Assembly (NCBI RefSeq): GCF_000833575.1
Contig: NZ_CP010827.1
Coordinates: 2,455,465 to 2,519,464 of the forward strand
Source of the DNA: Corynebacterium singulare
GTDB taxonomy: Bacteria; Actinomycetota; Actinomycetes; Mycobacteriales; Mycobacteriaceae
Length of the DNA: 64,000 nucleotides
Direction of reading: 5' to 3'
The translations under genes were made by a program, and so were the position numbers. Of the stretch, positions 46,001 to 54,000 are shown piece after piece. Each line of letters opens with the position of its first letter. The stretch's first letter is position 1. Under the pieces are notes generated by a model that was not told the DNA's origin, ran no database searches, and was given only the letters and a program-made list of their open reading frames with translations.

Positions 46001-48943
46001 CGAGGTCTCAGACGTCTTCGGCGTCTCAGACTCACCCGGACCACACGGATTCACCGGAGTCGTCGACTCAGTCGACGACGCAGGCTCAGTCGTCTGCTGC
46101 TCCTGCGGCTGCGTCGGCTCAGTAGTCTGCTCCTGCGGCTCCGTCGTCTGCTGCGTCGGCTCAGTAGTTTGCTGAGTCGGCTCAGTCGTCGTCGTGCACT
46201 CCTCACCCGGGTTCTCCGAAGTGGTCGTTTCCGAAGTCTCAGTCGACGGAGTCTCGTCCGGCTTATCGGACTTTACAGTCTGCTCACGGTCATTGATATT
46301 GGTGTGCTCAGCAATATCATTGCTCTCACCCGTCGTGGTTTCGTTACCGTTTTTATCAACGACGGTAGAGGTCAGGTACTCGAAAGCAACAGCTTCCTTA
46401 ACGGCCCCGGTAACCTCAGGCAAGACCGTGATCTCAACCTCTTCGTCACCGAAGGACTCCGTCGGAATAAAGGTCTTCTCACCACGACCGATCACTGGGT
46501 ACTCACCCGTGACTTCATCCTTGACCTTTGAACGCAGCTCAGCGCGGAGGGTGTATTCCTTACCCGGAACCAGGTCAGTGTAGGTCACAGTATCGGTGAC
46601 AACAGTGCCAGCCTCAATATCAGTACCTTCAGCCTTGGAGGCCTTGGTACCAATAGACGGGTTCCACTCAGTGGTATTCACGGTCTGGTCACCATCGTCG
46701 ATGTCCTCGTGAGTGGTGATCAGGTTACCGTCACGCTCCTCATTCGGAGCATCCTTACCGCTTTCATCCACCTGCTTCGAGAACAGCTTCTCAAAAGCAA
46801 CAGCAGAAGCAACAACACCCTTGAAATTGTCATCAACCTTAATGTCAACAACAACCTCACCGGCAGAAGTCTTAGGCGTGAAGTTCTTCGAACCCTCGCC
46901 GATAACAGCGTGCTCACCCTTATCATCAGCAGCCTTGTTACGCAGCTGAGCCTTCAGGGTGTATTCCTTACCCGGAACCAAATCAGTGAACTTCACAGTG
47001 TCCTTGACAACTGCACCAGCAGAAACCTGCGTAGCCCCACCAAGATCAGCCTTCGTCTCAATAGACGGGGTCCACTCAGTAGTATCCACAGTCTGCTTAC
47101 GATCATTGATGTTCTCGTGCTTGGCAATCTCTACTTCTTCACCGGAGTTAGAGATGTCCTTGCCGTCAGCATCAACTTCTGCGGAGAACAGCTTCTCAAA
47201 GGCAACAGCTGCGCCAACGGCATTCTTCGCCTTGTCGTTGACGGTGATTACAACGTCTTCAGATCCAGCAGACTTCTCAGCAGTGAAGCTATGAGTAGCC
47301 TCACCCAGGACAGTCGTGCCGTCAGCCTTAGAGATCAGCTTTGCCTTCAGGGTGTAGTTCTTACCCGGAACCAGGTCCTCATAAGTCACAGTGTCAATAA
47401 CCGTGGCGCCCTCAACAACGCGGTTACCCTCAGCAAGCTTGGCCACAGTGCCAATCTCCGGGGACCACTTAGTATAAACAGTCTGATTGCCATCGTTGAT
47501 GTTATCGTGAGTGACGATCAGGTTACCGTCGCCCTCCTCATTCGGAGCATCCTTGCCATCAGCATTGACCTCATGAGAGTAGAGGTACTCGTAAGCGACA
47601 GCTGCAGCAATCGGGGTTTCGAGCTGCTTGTCGACGTCAATCTTGACCTCAACCTTGCCAGACTCAGCGTCCGGGATGAAGTCCACCAGCTCGCCACGGC
47701 CAACAATCGGGTACTGACCATTCTCGTCAGCAACCTTGTTACGCAGCTCAGCCCTCAGGGTGTACTTCTTGCCCGGAACCAGGTCCTCGTAGCTCACGGT
47801 GTCAATAACGGTAGCGCCAGCAACAACTTGCTGATTGTCACCATCAAAGGAAGCCTCGGTCTCAATCTTCGGATTGAGGTCCTTCTCCTGCTTCTCCGTA
47901 GTCGGAGTCGGATCAGGATTAGGTACTACATCAGTAGTCTTACCCGGAGTCGGCTCGCCAGTATCCTCCGTAGTGGTTTCCTCAGGAGAGGTCGGTTCAG
48001 TAGTGGAATCCTTAGGAGTGGTCTCCTCAGTATTGGACGGCTCAGAATCGGTAGTCGTCTCGCTAGAAGAAGTCTCCCCTTCCGGATTCTCAGAGGTAGT
48101 CTCTTCGGTCGTGTTCTCCTCAGTATCTGGATTCTCTGGAGAAGTAGTCGGCTCCTCAGATTCACCTTCTCCGTCATCCGGCAAACCAGGTTGATCAACG
48201 GGCATAACTGGTTGCGCAGGACCAGAGAGCGTATCCGTGGGGATCACAATAGTAATAAACGCCTCTTGAGGCTGCGCAGGTATTGTGACACTCGGATCCT
48301 TTTCAAACTTCGGCGGATCATAATCACTTACAATTTTGTAACCAGTTAGCTGCGTAAACTCTTCGGCATTACCGGTAAATCCTGGATAATTCTTCCGGTT
48401 TCCCAAGACCGAACTATAGTACGGGTCACGACCGGTAATCGTCGCAGCAGCAGCAGCTTTGGACGTACCAGTATGAGACACTAGCGCCACTAGGTACACG
48501 GAATAGTTCGCAGCCGCTTTCTTGTCGCCTCGCGCGGTAGCCGCCTTAAGCTTTCTGGCCACATTAATAGCAGCGTCACGATAGCCCTCGGGGATTTCAA
48601 GCTTCGACGCTTCCGCTTGGACATACTTGTCCCTATGGTTCATTGGAATTGCCAAGCTAGCATCCATACACCAGCCCCAACCCACGTTATTCTCAGGATG
48701 ACCCTGGTATTTTTTGCCTGTCTGACCTTCGATCGGGGCACCAGCCCAAACTAGCGGCCCCCAAGAGGTATCTTCGGCCGCCTTGCCGGTATTTTCACCA
48801 AGAGTGGTGTTCGGCTTAAAGTCAGTAGGCTCCGCCGCCCTTGCTCCAGGAACGGCGACCATGGCCGCAATTACCGCAATGGCAGTGAACACTGCGGTAA
48901 AGACCATCCACCCCTCTCTGGAGATGTTTCTCAATCTACTCAT
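43100..48943 (-). CDS. Giant thioester / VaFE-repeat surface protein (1947 aa)
   Basis: The signal peptide occupies residues 1-36 and the ATG is preceded by AGAGGAAA. A TQXA-type thioester domain follows, with C92 in GWGWCMD and Q198 in FTQLTGY as the likely thioester pair, which can bind host or surface amines. A Thr/Glu/Ser linker leads to eight VaFE domains (LVPGKxYTL ... AVAFExL ... DxQTV), the family that forms Thr-Gln ester bonds. Domains 5-6 are copied almost exactly as 7-8, each after a long Ser/Glu stalk. Then come twelve TTPNKPGEE repeats, a single hydrophobic stretch (LPWWLLLIPGLGLIKLII) and a hydrophilic tail of about 97 residues. No LPxTG is present. The tail past the hydrophobic segment is longer than a sorting signal allows. 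Probably an adhesive fibre; the anchoring mode is unknown. Confidence 0.87.
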   Translation of the reverse strand: MSRLRNISREGWMVFTAVFTAIAVIAAMVAVPGARAAEPTDFKPNTTLGENTGKAAEDTSWGPLVWAGAPIEGQTGKKYQGHPENNVGWGWCMDASLAIPMNHRDKYVQAEASKLEIPEGYRDAAINVARKLKAATARGDKKAAANYSVYLVALVSHTGTSKAAAAATITGRDPYYSSVLGNRKNYPGFTGNAEEFTQLTGYKIVSDYDPPKFEKDPSVTIPAQPQEAFITIVIPTDTLSGPAQPVMPVDQPGLPDDGEGESEEPTTSPENPDTEENTTEETTSENPEGETSSSETTTDSEPSNTEETTPKDSTTEPTSPEETTTEDTGEPTPGKTTDVVPNPDPTPTTEKQEKDLNPKIETEASFDGDNQQVVAGATVIDTVSYEDLVPGKKYTLRAELRNKVADENGQYPIVGRGELVDFIPDAESGKVEVKIDVDKQLETPIAAAVAYEYLYSHEVNADGKDAPNEEGDGNLIVTHDNINDGNQTVYTKWSPEIGTVAKLAEGNRVVEGATVIDTVTYEDLVPGKNYTLKAKLISKADGTTVLGEATHSFTAEKSAGSEDVVITVNDKAKNAVGAAVAFEKLFSAEVDADGKDISNSGEEVEIAKHENINDRKQTVDTTEWTPSIETKADLGGATQVSAGAVVKDTVKFTDLVPGKEYTLKAQLRNKAADDKGEHAVIGEGSKNFTPKTSAGEVVVDIKVDDNFKGVVASAVAFEKLFSKQVDESGKDAPNEERDGNLITTHEDIDDGDQTVNTTEWNPSIGTKASKAEGTDIEAGTVVTDTVTYTDLVPGKEYTLRAELRSKVKDEVTGEYPVIGRGEKTFIPTESFGDEEVEITVLPEVTGAVKEAVAFEYLTSTVVDKNGNETTTGESNDIAEHTNINDREQTVKSDKPDETPSTETSETTTSENPGEECTTTTEPTQQTTEPTQQTTEPQEQTTEPTQPQEQQTTEPASSTESTTPVNPCGPGESETPKTSETSSKTTVTTTKSESSVTSSKSSESSSSESSSSSSSSESEEPSEEPSDEPSKPSGPGDEPGEKKNAIVSTNADFDGGLRVVVGGAKIVDQVSYEGLVPGKEYFLDAKLISKADGKSVLGETTGHKFVPTEPNGTEAVTIVVDEKVTEPVEAAVAFEKLTSKQVNDKGEETPGNETPNEIGKHEDITDDDQTVTTKDELPRISTNADFANGATEVVAGAVVEDTVSFNNLVPGKNYTLKAELISKADGETVVGDGQLTFAPETANGEAVVEITVDENLEGVVEAAVAFEELTSVEVDKLGQDTPDASEDEPNFIADHKDINDKDQTVPKETETPETTTSEKPGEECSTTTEPTQPQDQTTEPTQPQDQTTEPTQPQDQETTESTTTPVNPCGPGESETPKTSETSSKTTVTTTKSESSVTSSKSSESSSSESSSSSSSSESEEPSEEPSDEPSKPSGPGDEPGEKKNAIVSTNADFDGGLRVVVGGAKIVDQVSYEGLVPGKEYFLDAKLISKADGKSVLGETTGHKFVPTEPNGTEAVTIVVDEKVTEPVEAAVAFEKLTSKQVNDKGEETPGNETPNEIGKHEDITDDDQTVTTKDELPRISTNADFANGATEVVAGAVVEDTVSFNNLVPGKTYTLKAELISKADGETVVGDGQLTFAPETANGEAVVEITVDENLEGVVEAAVAFEELTSVEVDKLGQDTPDASEDEPNFIADHKDINDKDQTVPKETETTPNKPGEETTPNKPGEETTPNKPGEETTPNKPGEETTPNKPGEETTPNKPGEETTPNKPGEETTPNKPGEETTPNKPGEETTPNKPGEETTPNKPGEETTPNKPGDKPGDEDGSSKKSDLPWWLLLIPGLGLIKLIIDGGNGGNGGDHDGGKGTSEVIEDNDRGDNRGESTGDNAGESSEETGENTGRDDREVVVLDATPPEDAGMPLPSNAERVEIKHVPSGATKLEPGMKDFIK
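43500..43820 (-). repeat. Twelve 27-bp tandem repeats (TTPNKPGEE stalk)
   Basis: GGCTTGTTCGG or GGCTTATTCGG recurs every 27 bp from 43500 to 43797, eleven intervals and twelve copies, in frame. Units differ by a few silent changes only. They encode a Pro/Glu-rich spacer just before the hydrophobic segment. Confidence 0.95.
43812..44862 (-). repeat. Long direct repeat, copy 1 (with 45015-46065)
   Basis: This block of about 1051 bp recurs at 45015-46065, offset by 1203 bp (401 codons). Only a few differences were seen, for example near 44030 and 44105. It encodes a Ser-rich stalk plus VaFE domains 7 and 8. Confidence 0.92.
44881..44966 (-). repeat. Three 30-bp tandem repeats (TEPTQPQDQT)
   Basis: GATCCTGCGGCTGCGTCGGC plus ten bases is repeated at 44881, 44911 and 44941, the last copy slightly shorter. 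It encodes a Thr/Gln/Pro linker between the two long repeat copies. A related but diverged Gln-rich linker lies beyond copy 2 at 46080-46200. Confidence 0.9.
45015..46065 (-). repeat. Long direct repeat, copy 2 (with 43812-44862)
   Basis: Near-identical partner of 43812-44862, encoding a Ser/Glu stalk and VaFE domains 5 and 6. The homology stops abruptly at both ends inside linker sequence, as expected from unequal recombination. Confidence 0.92.
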
Positions 48944-49613
48944 CGTTTCCTCTTCGGATGTTGCAACTACTTACAATTTTTTCTGCACAGTGCCGGATGG
49001 CCGCTGCGACTATCTGAATTCTTGACGTGAAATTTCCACTCTGACCAGAAGAAATTCCCGCAGACTCTCGATCAACTCTTACAGTCCACTCAGCAGAGTA
49101 TCACCGCCCTCAGGTCACTGCAAGAAAGATCATTGCTCTATAACCCTCATCTATACCGCTTTCAGCATGGTATTTCCGCAGCTAGATCCAGTTGGTAACA
49201 CCTTTATGGCCATAAAATCGCCTACGTGTTCGAACTTCATGAACGACACCCGCATGCGTAACGTTGAGAGTTTCTTAAGTTTAAAAGGATTTTTTCGATT
49301 TAATTCCTGACTGTAAATTTTTAGCTTCAGCAGGGATTAATATGTTCGCCCATCCACAATTTGCAGGCCATGCCATAGTATGCACTCCAATAAATGGAGA
49401 TGCCTACCATTAAGCCCTTCTTTCGGAAGTGGTTGAAGCGTCAATGTTTCACCGAACATGCGTTCCTATATATTCGCTCATTGCCCCACCAGCGGGCCCC
49501 GAGGCAAACACAAGGCGGCTGCGCCGAACGCGCAACCGCCAAAAAATAAGTACACAGCCCCGCCACTGCACACAGGTTTTACCCCCATTGGCCAAACTTA
49601 TACCCCCGTTGGG
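48944..49613. other. Intergenic region upstream of the VaFE protein gene
   Basis: About 670 bp without a recognisable gene and visibly richer in A/T than its flanks. It must contain the promoter of the surface protein gene, but no clear -35/-10 pair stood out. Near purT there are two copies of a GGGGGTA element (minus strand CCAACGGGGGTATAA and CCAATGGGGGTAAAA, about 21 bp apart, 49577-49612). Confidence 0.5.
49514..49540 (-). terminator. Hairpin downstream of purT
   Basis: GGCGGCTGCGC and GCGCAACCGCC form an 11-bp stem with one mismatch and a 5-nt loop, about 75 bp past the purT stop. On the - strand it is followed by TTGTGTTTG. Confidence 0.6.
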
Positions 49614-50963
49614 CTAGTCATCCGCTGAGCGGGTGAGCTTTGGATCAACGTCGATAACCGGCTCAGCAACCTCGAGAACCTCAATATCGGAGACGGGGGC
49701 TTCGCTAGGCTCAACATGCAGGGAGGAGCCTTCGCCGTGCTCACCAGGAGTTGGGCCCACAGTAATCTTGGACGCTGCCAAAGCGGCCCTGTCGCGAGCG
49801 GTCTCAACATCCTCGGCTGTCGTGGCCACCATGCCCATGCGGCGGCCGGCATAGGCACCGGGCTTGCCGAAGAGACGCACGTCAGTCTCCTCGTAGGAGA
49901 GGGCGGCGTCGAGGCCGGTAAAGGAGACGTCGTCAAGCTCAGCGTCGGCGTGCAGAATGACCGCAGCACCAGGGCTGACCAACGTCACATCAATGGGGAA
50001 TCCCAACATGGCGCGAACGTGCAGCTCAAACTCGGAGAAACGTTGCGTGTACCCCGTCAGCATCGCCGTATCCAGTGGACGCGGGGATACCGAAGAGAAG
50101 TAGACGTCATCGCCGGCCACAAAGAGCTCCACGCCGTAGACACCGCGCCCACCCAGCTCGTTGGAGATACGCGCAGCCACGGAACGCGCATTCGCCAGCG
50201 CATCTTCACTCATGGCCATGGGTTGCCAGGATTCTACAAGGTCACCATTCTCGTGGCGGTGGCCAATGGGCTCACTAAACCACGTGGCCATCTTGTCCGT
50301 CGCTGGGTCAATGGAGCGCACGGCCAGGAGCGTGACCTCATAATCAAAGTTCACGAAACGTTCCACCACCACGCGCTTGCGCTCCGGAGACACGTGACGC
50401 ACCATGCCCCACGCTTCCTCCACGTCCTCCGCATGCTTGAGCAACACGTGCCCCTTACCGGAGGTCGTAATATCTGGTTTCACTATGCACGGCAGCCCCA
50501 ACTCCCCTACCGCCTCCGAGAGCTCCTCAGGGGATTCTGCGAAACGGTACGCCGTTACGGGCAGGCCGATGCTGTCCGCCACGCCACGCACGCTCTCCCG
50601 GGACTGCGTAAGCTCGCACGCACGTGCAGAAGGCACGACGATGGAGTTCATCTCCTCCTCGATGCGGGCGAGCACCTCCACATTCACGGTCTCCACCTCG
50701 GGGACTACGTAGTCTGGGTGGATGCGCTGTGCCAATTCCCACACCTTGTTTGGGTCTTGGATGTCCGCGATGTAGCTAAAGTGCGCGAGCTGCTGGGCGG
50801 GCGCTCCTGCATAGCGGTCCACGGCGTGAACTTCCAACCCTAGGTTCTGAAAGGCCACCACCAGCTGCTTTCCCAGCTCACCCGCCCCAAGAAGGAGCAC
50901 CTTGGTGGCACTTCCTGTCAGCGGAGTTCCAATGTGGCCTGCGATATCGCCTGCGGTAGTCAT
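49614..50963 (-). CDS. purT: Formate-dependent phosphoribosylglycinamide formyltransferase 2
   Basis: The protein has 449 residues from the ATG at 50963 (MTTAGDIAGHIGTPLTG); the frame to 51026 is not conserved. A Rossmann-like N-terminus (KVLLLGAGELGKQLVVAFQ, VHAVDRYAGAPAQQ) precedes the ATP-grasp domain with CIVKPDITTSGKGHVLLK, RVVVERFVNFDYEVTLLAVR and GVELFVAGDDVYFSSVSPRPLDT. PurT uses formate and ATP to formylate GAR in purine synthesis. The last 50 residues (EGSSLHVEPSEAPVSDIEVL and on) extend beyond the usual end of about 395. The gene lies between two giant surface genes but belongs to the conserved core. Confidence 0.94.
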   Translation of the reverse strand: MTTAGDIAGHIGTPLTGSATKVLLLGAGELGKQLVVAFQNLGLEVHAVDRYAGAPAQQLAHFSYIADIQDPNKVWELAQRIHPDYVVPEVETVNVEVLARIEEEMNSIVVPSARACELTQSRESVRGVADSIGLPVTAYRFAESPEELSEAVGELGLPCIVKPDITTSGKGHVLLKHAEDVEEAWGMVRHVSPERKRVVVERFVNFDYEVTLLAVRSIDPATDKMATWFSEPIGHRHENGDLVESWQPMAMSEDALANARSVAARISNELGGRGVYGVELFVAGDDVYFSSVSPRPLDTAMLTGYTQRFSEFELHVRAMLGFPIDVTLVSPGAAVILHADAELDDVSFTGLDAALSYEETDVRLFGKPGAYAGRRMGMVATTAEDVETARDRAALAASKITVGPTPGEHGEGSSLHVEPSEAPVSDIEVLEVAEPVIDVDPKLTRSADD

Positions 50964-51022
50964 TCTCGAATTATCGCACACATTTGGTGCCGTGCTGCTT
51001 GGCGACGTCCCCCCAATGATCC

Positions 51023-51076
51023 CCACACCCCCTTTCCCTCACCGCCGAAAGATGGCAGTGGGGAAAGGGGGTGTGG
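51023..51076 (-). terminator. Very strong hairpin after the giant TSP3 gene
   Basis: CCACACCCCCTTTCCC pairs perfectly with GGGAAAGGGGGTGTGG (16 bp), and the loop adds a CACCGCC/GGCAGTG helix. It sits 14 bp past the stop of the 11-kb gene and 60 bp before the purT start. There is no U-tract on either strand. Confidence 0.75.
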
Positions 51077-51090
51077 TTCACACGCGGTAC

Positions 51091-54000
51091 TTACTTAGAG
51101 GAACCTTCCTCAGAAGCACCCGGTGCGCAGGCATCAGCCAGCAGGCCAATAGCCAGTGCACCAGCGGCAACCAGCGCTACCGAGCCAGCGCTAACGCCGA
51201 AGCGCTTGAGCTGAGTATTGATGCCAGCCATCTGGTCCGCCAGCGGACCGTTGAACACGCCTGCCTGCATCTGCAGACGTGCGTTGATGTCAGCGATCTG
51301 CTTGTTAATCGGCGCGATGAAGTCCTTCAGACCCGGGATAGCCAGCTGGGAAGCCAAACCAACCGGGATGAGGAACAGCAGCGGCAGACCAACACCCAGG
51401 CCAGTCTCAATGCAGCGCTCGGAGGAGCCGAATTCCACATCCGGCTTCGGTGCCGGGGAGTCCGGGGTCGTGGATTCCTTCGGGGTCGCAACCTCGGAGT
51501 CCTCCTCACCCTCGGAATCCGTCACAGTGACCTTATCGCCCGCAGTGATGTCTACCTTCGGGTCAAGGCTCCACTTGCCATTCTTATCGACGGCAACGTG
51601 CTCATCCTTGAACTTCTCCTTGCCATCCTTGCCGACGATAGTGACAGTAACCTCGGTCTCCGGCGTAGCAGTGCCCTTGACCGTGGAGTCACCTTCCTTC
51701 ACCGGCTCGACGTCGAGGACGTGGGACTCAGTGCCTTCGCCCTCAGAAGGCTTCTCCGGAGTGGTCGGCTTGGACGGAGCAATCGGCCAAGACGGACCCC
51801 ATGGAAGACTCGGGTTCATCGGCTTCGTCGGGCGTCCGTCACCATTGCCGTTGTCTTCAGGTGCTTCAGCCCCCAGGACAACGACGCTTTGCTCGTTACC
51901 GGACTCATCGGAAACTGTGACCTTGTCACCCTTCTTCAGGTCAACCCCAGGCTCGACGCTCCAGGTACCGTCCTCACCGACAGTGACGGTCTTCTCAGTC
52001 TCCTTGCCTGCGGCATCAGTGACAGTAACCGTCAGCGTGGAACCAGGTTTACCGGTACCGGAGATCTTCTTGTCGCCTTCGGTGACGTTATCAATGGAAG
52101 GCTTGATGGTCTCTGCACCATTCTCACCACCATCATCAGACGGGGAACCAACCGTGATGGTCTCAGAGTTACCCTTCTCATCCTCAACAGTGACCTTGTC
52201 GCCCTCTTCCACGCCCTTATCCGGCGTGACGGACCACTTACCGTCGTCATCAGTCGTGGCAGTGTCCTCGGACTTGGTATTGCCTTCGGGGTCCGTCACC
52301 GTGACCGTGACATCCGTACCCGGCGCAGCCTCACCGGAGATCTCCGTGTCACCTTCGTTGACTGGGTCAACAGACGGCTTCACGGTCTCCTCACCAGCGC
52401 CATTGTCCCCACCGTTGCCAGTGCCTTCGCCTTCACCTGTGCCTTCGCCGGCACCGGGCTCATCAGCAGGCTTGTCCTTGACCGTCGGGTTGGTGCCGGC
52501 CTTGAGTTCGTCACCATCGTTGACGCCGTCACCATCGGTATCAGCCTCATTCGGGTTGGTACCGATCTCAATCTCAGTACGATCCGTCAGACCATCCTCA
52601 TCGGAGTCAGCCTTGGTCGCATTCGTCGGCTCGTTGTTGTACTTACCGTTCTCGGAACCATCCAGCTCCTGCTTATCGGACAGGCCATCACCATCGGTAT
52701 CGGCCTTGAGAGGATCAGTACCCTTCTCTTTCTCCTCGCCGTCGCTCAGGCCATCACCATCGGAGTCAGCGTTCTTCGGGTCGGTGCCATTCTTGACCTC
52801 GTCACCATCGTTGACGCCGTCGCCATCAGAATCGGCCTTGTTCGGATCGGTACCGTGCTCCTTCTCCTCACCATCAGTCAGGCCATCACCATCAGAATCA
52901 GCCTTGGTCGGATCAGTACCGTCCTCGGCTTCCTGCTCATCGGAGACACCATCGTTGTCGGTGTCCTTCGCAGGCTCCTCAGGAGTCTCCTCCTCCACGG
53001 TCGGGTTAGTGCCGGCCTTGACCTCGGCACCATCGTTGACGCCGTCACCGTCGGTGTCGGCCTCATTCGGGTTGGTACCGATCTCAATCTCGGTACGGTC
53101 CGTCAGACCATCCTCATCAGAGTCAGCCTCCTTCGGATCCGTCGGCTCGTTGTTGTACTTACCGTTCTCGGAACCATCTAGCTCCTGCTTATCACTCAGG
53201 CCGTCACCATCGGTATCAACCTTGAGAGGATCAGTACCCTTCTCCTTCTCTTCGCCGTCGCTCAGACCATCACCATCAGTGTCAGCCTTGTTCGGATCGG
53301 TGCCGTTCTTGACCTCGTCACCATCGTTGACACCATCACCGTCAGAGTCAGCCTTGGTCGGATCGGTACCGTGCTCCTTCTCCTCACCATCAGTCAGGCC
53401 ATCACCATCGGAATCGGCCTTGTTCGGATCAGTACCGTCCTTATCCTCCTGCTCATCGGAAACACCATCATTGTCAGAGTCCTTCGCAGGCTCCTCAGAT
53501 GGGTCAGTCGGGTCGGTTGGGGAACCGCCAGCATTCTCAGAACCGTTATCGTCCTTGCCCTTCTCATGACCACCAACCGGAACCTCAGCAGTAGCGGGCT
53601 GGTCCAGGGACGGATCCTCAACGGTCACGGTAATCGGACCATCAACATTGTCACCCGGCGTAACAACAATCTCTCCGGTCTCCGGATCAATCTTGGCAGG
53701 AACACCCTTACCGTCCTCGTCCTTGGCGGTCACCGTGGTCTTACCCGTCGGGTTCTCCACCTTCACACCAGTCGACTGCTCATCATCAGTCGGCTCGACG
53801 GTATTCGGGTTATCAGCACCATCAACGGAGACCTTCGGGTCCTCGGCGGCATCCTCGTCCTTTGCGGTCGGGTTGGTACCGTTCTTGACTTCATCACCAT
53901 CGTTGACGCCGTCACCGTCAGTATCGGCGACGTTCGGGTTGGTGCCGATCTCAATCTCTGTACCATCAGACAGACCATCACCATCGGAATCGCGCTTGGT

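Noticed and set aside
43031..46531. A 1166-codon Arg/Leu-rich open frame on the + strand
   Set aside because: Antisense to the VaFE protein gene. Its repeats mirror the real gene and its composition is not protein-like.
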